Below are positions 57,657 through 64,000 of a stretch of 64,000 nt of DNA, in pieces. The notes beneath the pieces were generated by a model, which had not been told where the DNA came from, did not search any database, and worked only from the letters and a program-made list of their open reading frames with translations. Position 1 is the first letter of the stretch; the number at the start of each line of letters is the position of its first letter. The stretch spans positions 109,123 to 173,122 of the forward strand of contig NW_020825422.1 in the NCBI RefSeq assembly GCF_003286085.1, written 5' to 3'. The position numbers and the translations under genes are program-made. The stretch is from Drosophila persimilis (lineage: Eukaryota; Arthropoda; Insecta; Diptera; Drosophilidae).

Positions 57657-57851
57657 TAACCAACCCCATATTAGCCCTTACCGATATTAACCCCGATCCC
57701 GATAGGTTTTATGCGATATGTTTTATGCGATAGTTTTGATGCGATATAATACTGCGATAAGTATGGGGCAATTAATTCGGATCGACAAGAAGATAAAAAG
57801 AGACGTAAAATAAAGAAGAGAATAAAAAAGTAAAACAAGAACCGCGCCACA
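57657..57851 (+). repeat. M 5' LTR (start missing)
   Basis: Begins TAACCAACCCCATATTAG and ends CGCGCCACA; contains TATGCGATAGTTTTGATGCG-type repeats and AATAAA. It lacks the first part found in the 3' LTR. Confidence 0.8.
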
Positions 57852-57852
57852 A

Positions 57853-57870
57853 CTTCAGAAGTGGGATACG
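57853..57870 (+). promoter_or_regulatory. M primer binding site (tRNA-Leu type)
   Basis: TCAGAAGTGGGAT, directly after the LTR, matches 13 bases complementary to the 3' part of tRNA-Leu, as in mdg3-group elements, here displaced from the CCA end. Confidence 0.65.
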
Positions 57871-57927
57871 CAATCCAAAGCTACTTTAAAAACGCCTACA
57901 GTTATTAAAATTTTAATCAAAGTCAGT

Positions 57928-60900
57928 ATGAACCCCGCTGCCATTGAGAAGCAGCAGCTTTTGAACTGGATGGACGGGCAAGGAATTGCGCACTCGAGCA
58001 ATGCAACTTTGCGGCAGCTGCAGAAACTCGCGTACGAGAATGGTTATGTCCCTGATCGTCCAACCAGCCCTGTAGTTCCGACCAAATTGAATGCTTCAGC
58101 CGACAACGACTCTGACATTCCGGCCGACCCTAATTTGGAAAACGACGCCGACACGCTGACGCCGGTGGTCGGCAAGGCACGCATACCAGAAGAAGAAGAG
58201 TTAGATGCCGCCATTAGAATATTACAAAAAAGGGCTTTGCTCACAAAACTAATGGCGGAGAGCAGCAGCGTCAAAGAAGTGATCCGTGCAATGGTCCCAT
58301 TCTCGAATCCGAGGGACCAAAACGCTGGATTGTGGATTATGAAATTAGAGCGTGCTTGTTCTGCTGTTGATGAAAGTGACGCCTACAAGCTACGATGCGC
58401 ACGCTTATTAATGGCACCAAATTCAGAGGCAGACACATTTATGCGGCTTGACACTTCAGAAAATTATGATCAATTTAAAACCAACTTTCTGAAAACATTT
58501 GACAAGGCATGTTCGACAACCGAATTAGTGATGCAACTTCAGAAAACTTTCTACATTCCGGCAAAAACATCCGTTATGGGGTACATTTTGCAGATGCAAG
58601 AGTTGGCGTTGCGTGCAAGTGTATGTGAGATTGAAGCAGTCCACTTTATCATCGACGGTTTCCGTGACACGTCGCCAGCCATTGCCTTGCTGTATGGAGC
58701 GAAGACCTTCAATGAGCTTAAGGAATTATCTCATCGATATGCAGACTTAAGAGCAAAAAACAAACCAAAGTGGAACTCATCGACTATCTCTTCAGCTTCA
58801 ACTTCAGCTTCAACTTCAGCTTCAGCACAATCTTCATTAACATCGAATGGTGAGATGCGATGCTACAATTGTTCGTTGTTTGGACACTACGCTTCAGATT
58901 GCAAGGCTCCCAAACGTGCGAAGGGGTCCTGCTTCCGTTGCGGCTCTCTCAGCCACACTATAAAGACGTGTCCGGAGCAAAAGTACACCAAATCAGCAAT
59001 GGAACCGAAAACTCCCAGAGATGAAGACAGCGACGAATACCCATTTGTTCCGATATTTGACCAGGTAGGAGTATATTTTTACACTGATCCAAAACGCAAA
59101 ACTTATAAAAATATTCTTTCCGCTATGTTCGACACGGGCAGCGCCGTTAATATTGTGAGAGCTTCAACATTACGATTCCAAAACATCAAAAAATACACTC
59201 TTTTACCATCAAACCTACGTAGCGTCAACGGCTCACATCTTTTCACTTACGGAAAAATTTACTTACACGTAACCTATCATGACATTGAAAATATGATTTT
59301 GTTTTACATTATGCCAGATGAATACATGTCAGAAGATTTGCTATTGGGTAGACCTTTTTTGAAGAAGTATAAGTTAAAATTATCATTTTATGAACATCAT
59401 AGGCCCGAGAGAAATAAAATTGAAAATTTAAGTTTCAAATTAAGTGAGAAAAAAACTATTTCGCCTAGCATAATTGTTTCCCACGATATAGCCTTAGATC
59501 AACTAACTCCCACGCATCCGGTTGACACTGCTAATAGTTATGAACCCCTTCAAAAATCAAAAACACCAATTAATAATTCAGAAACATTAGACCATAAATT
59601 AGACAAATTAGGGAATGAGACAGCAGGTAGCATTAAAAAAAAACCCCCGAATAACAGTGAACTTCCGATAAGTAATGCGCTTCTAGATGTAATTGAGCAA
59701 ACTTCCGATATTCAGAATATTTACAATATAGAACAAATTGACATTGAGGATTACAATATTGATTACAAACTTAGTGAAAACTCGCGTAGTGAAATTCGAA
59801 CATTAATTGAATTAAATTATTTAGACCTGCCCAACATACCAGCCATTGAACATAAGTATGAAATGAAGATAAAAATTATGTCACAAGCCCCAATATATTC
59901 AACACCAAGAAAGCTTTCATATCATGACAAAAGAGTAGTTGACAAACTTATTGAAGAATTGCTGACTGACGGCCACATCAGACCGAGTGATTCCCCTTAT
60001 ACCTCTGCAATTGTACTGACAAAAAAAAAATCAGGTGAGAAAAGGCTGTGCGTTGATTATAGACAATTAAATAAGATAACAGTAAGGGATGGATACCCAT
60101 TGCCACTTATAAATGATTGCATAGAGAGAATGGAAGGTAATAAGTATTTCTCCCTTCTGGATCTGAAAAGTAGTTTCCACCAGGTGAAGGTGGCAGAGAA
60201 TTCAATTCAATTCACATCTTTTGTGACACCAAACGGACAATACGAATATCTTAGCATGCCATTCGGTTTGCGAAACGCATCAGCTGTCTTTCAGCGATTT
60301 GTAAACAATATATTCGGCCCATTAATAAAACAAGGAAATGTAGTTGTATACATGGATGACATTGCAATCGGAACAAAAACTATAGAAGAACACTTTGTTG
60401 TCTTAAGTAAAGTATTACGCCTCCTAGCAGAATATAGACTAGAAATCAAGTTAAGCAAGTGTCTGTTTTGTTACACTAGTATAGAATTTCTGGGATTCAC
60501 ATTAAGCAAGGATGGAATTAAGCCAAATAATGATCACATCACGACAATTAAGCACCTTCCGAAACCTACTAATTCCGCAGATATGCAAAAATGTTTAGGA
60601 CTCTTCTCTTACTTCAGGAGATTCATTCCGGGTTACTCGAAAGTTGCCAAACCATTGCAAGCTCTGACAAAAACTATAGGGAAATTTGAGTTAGATGACA
60701 AATGTGTAACAATATTTAATTATCTCTGTGAGAGACTGGCCTCAGCACCAGTTCTAGCCCTGTATAGTCCGACTAAAGAAACAGAACTGCATTGTGACGC
60801 TAGTGCCGAAGGGTTTGGAGGAATTTTATTACAAAAACAGGATGATAACAAATTTCATCCAATCTCATATTTTTCTCAAGCAACAACGCCAGCAGAAAGT

Positions 60901-62484
60901 AGGTATCATAGTTATGAATTAGAAACTCTAGCCATAATCTACTCATTGAATAAATTTAAGATTTACCTTGAAGGAATACCGTTCCGAATAATAACCGATT
61001 GTAATGCCCTTACTCTAACCTTATGTAAGAAAACTGTAAATTCAAAAATTGCTAGATGGGCCCTTGAACTTGAAAATTATGACTACACAGTGAATCATCG
61101 AAGTGGTAAAAACATGCCCCATGTCGATGGCTTAAGTAGATACCCCACAATAAGTCCAGAATTCAGTTACGAACCAAAAGTTTCAGTTCAGGAAAACAAT
61201 AATAAGGATCGAATAGTTTCAGTTATAGATATAGATGACATCAACTTTCAGCTTCAGGTCACGCAAAATAGAGATAGCACTATAATTCAGTTAAAGGATA
61301 AGTTAGAAAGAGAACCAGTAAAAAATTTCGTATTGGAAGATGGTATTGTTTATAGAAAATATGCTGATTTCGAATTGCTTTATGTCCCGTCAGAAATGGA
61401 AAATAATTTAATAAGAACTGTTCACGAAAAATTGTGCCATTTGGGAGTTGAAAAATGTGTAACTGAAATTAAGAAACATTATTGGTTTCCGAATATGACC
61501 GCAAAAGTTGATAGTTTTATAAAAAATTGCATTAAGTGTATTACATTTAGCCTTCCGTCCCATTCCAACAATCGCTCATTACATAGTATACCGAAAAGAC
61601 CAATTCCATTCGACACATTGCATATTGACCATTTCGGACCTCTCCCCTCAGTCATTAATAAAAAGAAACACATATTGGTAGTCATTGATGGGTTCACAAA
61701 GTTTGTCAAATTGTATTCTGCAAACACAACTAGTACTAAGGAAGTTTGCGCATGCTTAACGAAATATTTTGAAAATTACAGCAGACCTAGGAGAATTGTC
61801 AGTGATAGGGGCTCATGTTTCACATCGTTGGAATTCAGCGAGTTCATGCTAAGTAACAACATTAAACATGTTAGAGCAGCAACTGCCTCACCACAGGCAA
61901 ATGGGCAAGTGGAGAGAGTAAATAGAACAATGAAAAGTATGTTAGCAAAGATAACTGAACCATTGCAACATTCAGATTGGTGTAAACTACTCACAAAAGC
62001 GGAATATGCAATAAACAATTCAAAACATTCGGTTACTGGGGAAATACCATCGGTGGTACTATTCGGTGTTCAGCAAAGAGGATGTGATATTGACGCTTTA
62101 ACGGAATTTCTAGAAGACAAAAATAATCCAAAACCAAATAGAGACTTAATAGCAATTCGGAAAGGAGTATTAGATAAAATAACTGAAAACCAAACTAAGA
62201 TAAAACACTATTATGATAAAAATATTAGAAAACATATAGAATTTAAAGAAGGAGACTTTGTTCTCGTACGAAACGTTGACACTACGATAGGTACAAATAA
62301 GAAATTTATACCAAAATTTAAAGGACCATACATTATCAAAAAAAATTTACCAAATGATCGATATGTTATAACTGACATTGATAATTGTCAAGTATCTCAG
62401 ATTCCGTACGACGGTGTAATAGAAGCCTGTCGACTTCGGAAATATGTAAATTGGCGTGATCAGTGTAGAACAATCTCTTACTAA
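57928..62484 (+). CDS. M gag-pol polyprotein (1518 aa)
   Basis: One uninterrupted frame. Gag ~1-300; Ser/Thr/Ala repeat 284-300; zinc knuckles C312-C315-H320-C325 and C335-C338-H343-C348. Protease active site FDTGS, D402. RT: LCVDYRQLNK at ~709, YMDD 808-811. RNase H first Asp D957 (HCDASAEGFGG), then YELETLA and ITDCNAL. Integrase zinc finger H1166, H1171, C1201, C1204; catalytic D1234, D1293, E1329 (D-x35-E). C-terminal region with KGPYIIKK, typical of Gypsy integrases. All catalytic residues that I can check are present, so the protein could be active. There is no env frame. The A+T-rich codon use contrasts with element K. Confidence 0.95.
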   Translation: MNPAAIEKQQLLNWMDGQGIAHSSNATLRQLQKLAYENGYVPDRPTSPVVPTKLNASADNDSDIPADPNLENDADTLTPVVGKARIPEEEELDAAIRILQKRALLTKLMAESSSVKEVIRAMVPFSNPRDQNAGLWIMKLERACSAVDESDAYKLRCARLLMAPNSEADTFMRLDTSENYDQFKTNFLKTFDKACSTTELVMQLQKTFYIPAKTSVMGYILQMQELALRASVCEIEAVHFIIDGFRDTSPAIALLYGAKTFNELKELSHRYADLRAKNKPKWNSSTISSASTSASTSASAQSSLTSNGEMRCYNCSLFGHYASDCKAPKRAKGSCFRCGSLSHTIKTCPEQKYTKSAMEPKTPRDEDSDEYPFVPIFDQVGVYFYTDPKRKTYKNILSAMFDTGSAVNIVRASTLRFQNIKKYTLLPSNLRSVNGSHLFTYGKIYLHVTYHDIENMILFYIMPDEYMSEDLLLGRPFLKKYKLKLSFYEHHRPERNKIENLSFKLSEKKTISPSIIVSHDIALDQLTPTHPVDTANSYEPLQKSKTPINNSETLDHKLDKLGNETAGSIKKKPPNNSELPISNALLDVIEQTSDIQNIYNIEQIDIEDYNIDYKLSENSRSEIRTLIELNYLDLPNIPAIEHKYEMKIKIMSQAPIYSTPRKLSYHDKRVVDKLIEELLTDGHIRPSDSPYTSAIVLTKKKSGEKRLCVDYRQLNKITVRDGYPLPLINDCIERMEGNKYFSLLDLKSSFHQVKVAENSIQFTSFVTPNGQYEYLSMPFGLRNASAVFQRFVNNIFGPLIKQGNVVVYMDDIAIGTKTIEEHFVVLSKVLRLLAEYRLEIKLSKCLFCYTSIEFLGFTLSKDGIKPNNDHITTIKHLPKPTNSADMQKCLGLFSYFRRFIPGYSKVAKPLQALTKTIGKFELDDKCVTIFNYLCERLASAPVLALYSPTKETELHCDASAEGFGGILLQKQDDNKFHPISYFSQATTPAESRYHSYELETLAIIYSLNKFKIYLEGIPFRIITDCNALTLTLCKKTVNSKIARWALELENYDYTVNHRSGKNMPHVDGLSRYPTISPEFSYEPKVSVQENNNKDRIVSVIDIDDINFQLQVTQNRDSTIIQLKDKLEREPVKNFVLEDGIVYRKYADFELLYVPSEMENNLIRTVHEKLCHLGVEKCVTEIKKHYWFPNMTAKVDSFIKNCIKCITFSLPSHSNNRSLHSIPKRPIPFDTLHIDHFGPLPSVINKKKHILVVIDGFTKFVKLYSANTTSTKEVCACLTKYFENYSRPRRIVSDRGSCFTSLEFSEFMLSNNIKHVRAATASPQANGQVERVNRTMKSMLAKITEPLQHSDWCKLLTKAEYAINNSKHSVTGEIPSVVLFGVQQRGCDIDALTEFLEDKNNPKPNRDLIAIRKGVLDKITENQTKIKHYYDKNIRKHIEFKEGDFVLVRNVDTTIGTNKKFIPKFKGPYIIKKNLPNDRYVITDIDNCQVSQIPYDGVIEACRLRKYVNWRDQCRTISY

Positions 62485-62574
62485 TCTGTATTTTATAATT
62501 TTAGCCTAGTAGAAAATAAAAGTAACCAATTGTAAGGATCGAGGGCGATCCATTTGTCAGGATGGCCGAGCTGT
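62485..62574 (+). other. M 3' untranslated part
   Basis: Contains a purine-rich stretch (AGAAAATAAAAG) that may act as polypurine tract, then TGTAAGGATCGAGG, one candidate LTR start (62531). Confidence 0.5.
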
Positions 62575-62834
62575 AAGGCAACACCATATTAGCCCTAAGG
62601 CAACCCCCTATTAGCCCTAAGGCAACCCCATATTAACCCTAACCAACCCCATATTAGCCCTTACTGATATTAACCCCGATCCCGATAGGTTTTATGCGAT
62701 AGGTTTTATGCGATAGTTTTGATGCGATATAATACTGCGATAAGTATGGGGCAATTAATTCGGATCGACAAGAAGATAAAAAGAGACGTAAAATAAAGAA
62801 GAGAATAAAAAAGTAAAACAAGAACCGCGCCACA
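62531..62834 (+). repeat. M 3' LTR
   Basis: Start uncertain (62531 or 62572, both TGTAAGG). Positions 62575-62662 are four tandem copies of a 22-bp unit (AAGGCAACCCCATATTAGCC core); only the last is present in the 5' LTR. Ends CGCGCCACA at 62834. Confidence 0.7.
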
Positions 62835-63717
62835 AGAGCAACGATGTTTTGGATCCAGACTTCTGTGATATGTCACTGCTCCAAAAATATTTCAAAACTT
62901 TGCCCCGCCCACTTCCGCCCCCACAAAGGGCGAAAATCTGTGGCATCCACAATTTCGACGATACGAGAAAACTAAAAACGCAAAATCGTAGAAGATGACT
63001 ATATCTTCTAGAGTGCAAAATCTGAACCAGATTGTATAATTATTACAGCCAGAATCACGAAAACAAGTTCACTCTTTCTCGCTCTGTCTCACTCTAACAC
63101 ACAGGTTTCATGGTCGGTTTTGCCAATTGCAAAATATGAGTTCAAGGATCTCAGAACCTATAAAAGCCAGAGCAACCAAATTTGGTATCCACACTCCTGT
63201 GATATCGGACCTTGACCGTTTTCTGTCCAAATTTCGCCACACCCCCTTCCGCCCCCGCAAAGGACGTAAATCTGAGGCAACCACAAATCTCAGAGACTAT
63301 TAAGGCTAGAGTAACCAAATTTGGTGCACACACTCCTTTAAGATGTCACTATAAAACGTATATCTCAGAATTTCGCCCCACCCCCATCCGCCCCCACAAA
63401 GGACGAAAATCTGTTGCATCCACAATATTGCAGATTTGAGAAAACTAAAAACGCAGAATCATAGATAATGACCATATCTATTAGATTGCTGAATCTGGAT
63501 CAGATCAGATCATTTTTATAGCCAAAAGGAATAAAACAATTTGCATTGGCTACGCAGCGCCCGACGTCACGCTCAGACTGATTTTCTGTCTCTCTCGCAC
63601 GCACTCTTTGTCGTGTCGTTTAATATTAGCGGCGTCTGCCGGAGGAGAGCCATTCTGACTAAGTATCGGGTATAACTGTAGAGTTGCGGTGTCCGCAGCA
63701 ACTCACAACGTTCCTCG
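62835..63717 (+). mobile_element. D22, right part
   Basis: Resumes at AGAGCAACGATG and runs to ...GTTCCTCG with hairpin. GA-rich tract of the AGTGAGACAGAGCGAGAAAG type. Confidence 0.85.
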
Positions 63718-63721
63718 TTTT

Positions 63722-64000
63722 TATACCCGATACTCAAAATGAGTATTGGGGTATATTAGATTTGTGGTAAAAGTGGATGTGTGAAACGTCCAGAAGGAAT
63801 CGTTTCCGACCCTATAAAGTATATATATTCTTGATCAGCATCAATAGCCGAGTCGATTGAGCCATGTCTGTCTGTCCGTCCGTCCGTCTGTCCGTCTGTC
63901 CGTCTGGATCCAGGCTTCTGTGATATGTCACTGCTACAAAAATATTTCAAAACTTTGCCCCGCCCACTTCCGCCCCCTCAAAGGGCGAAAATCTGTGGCA
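63722..64000 (+). mobile_element. D23: D element running off the window
   Basis: 5' palindrome, GTCY tract 63867-63905, a deletion joining it to GGATCCAGGC, then the internal GGCGGAAG block at the window end. Confidence 0.8.

Larger units (their letters stand above)
57657..62834 (+). mobile_element. M: Ty3/Gypsy element with one intact gag-pol frame
   Basis: Flanked by direct repeats 57657-57851 and ~62640-62834, which differ at only two positions in ~195 bp. The 5' LTR is shorter than the 3' one. Single gag-pol frame, a tRNA-Leu-type primer site and short LTRs resemble mdg3/micropia/blastopia elements. Probably the youngest insertion here. It sits inside D22 and replaced part of it. Confidence 0.9.

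Overview
The window looks like Drosophila DNA, most likely from the obscura group (pseudoobscura / miranda type), and from a repeat-rich, poorly recombining region such as heterochromatin or a Y / neo-Y chromosome. The evidence is about twenty copies of a DINE-1/ISY-like Helitron-type element (34-bp palindromic 5' end, GTCY tetranucleotide tract, 3' hairpin, insertion in A/T), a Jockey-clade LINE, three Ty3/Gypsy-type LTR elements, Drosophila-style short introns, and a host gene pair present seven times with most copies broken. Species and chromosome are inferences; nothing here is bacterial.

Labels used: G = RING/TRAF-type zinc-finger gene of the CYHR1/ZTRAF1 family (fly CG32486-like); H = small convergent gene tail-to-tail with G; D = DINE/ISY-like element; O = Gypsy-type 3' fragment (integrase + ~1.2-kb LTR) fixed upstream of H; N = Jockey-type LINE; K = GC-rich Gypsy element with a tRNA-Lys primer site; M = intact single-ORF Gypsy element of mdg3/blastopia type.

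Layout: 170-6158 G1(+)/H1(-), O1, D2, D3. 6159-13193 G2/H2, O2 (split by a D4 insertion), D5-D6-D7 head-to-tail. 13195-14282 inverted D8. 14283-17784 LINE N1. 17785-27110 three tandem ~3.6-kb chimeric units (D + H leader + O LTR + LINE 5' part), the third running into a complete O5 at 26202-28389. 28390-36323 D12, D13, G3/H3, O6, D14, D15: a second copy of the 1.7-13.2 kb block. 36416-38010 LINE N4 fused to K (38011-44540). 44541-45759 O7 in + orientation. 45823-47960 and 52907-55032 are arms of a near-perfect inverted repeat carrying G4/H4 and G6/H6; the 4.9-kb spacer holds D18, H5/G5 and O9. 55034-56975 H7/G7, the only G copy open from start to stop. 56976-64000 D copies, one split by element M (57657-62834).

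The repeating gene unit is G and H, convergent and 3'-adjacent, with O upstream of H and D elements between units. Six of seven G copies carry deletions or frameshifts that mostly hit the RING or TRAF zinc fingers, while H copies stay similar. The pattern (co-amplified pair, inverted copies, exchange between copies) resembles an ampliconic Y-type region and could also give antisense or hairpin transcripts against the parental gene; that is inference.
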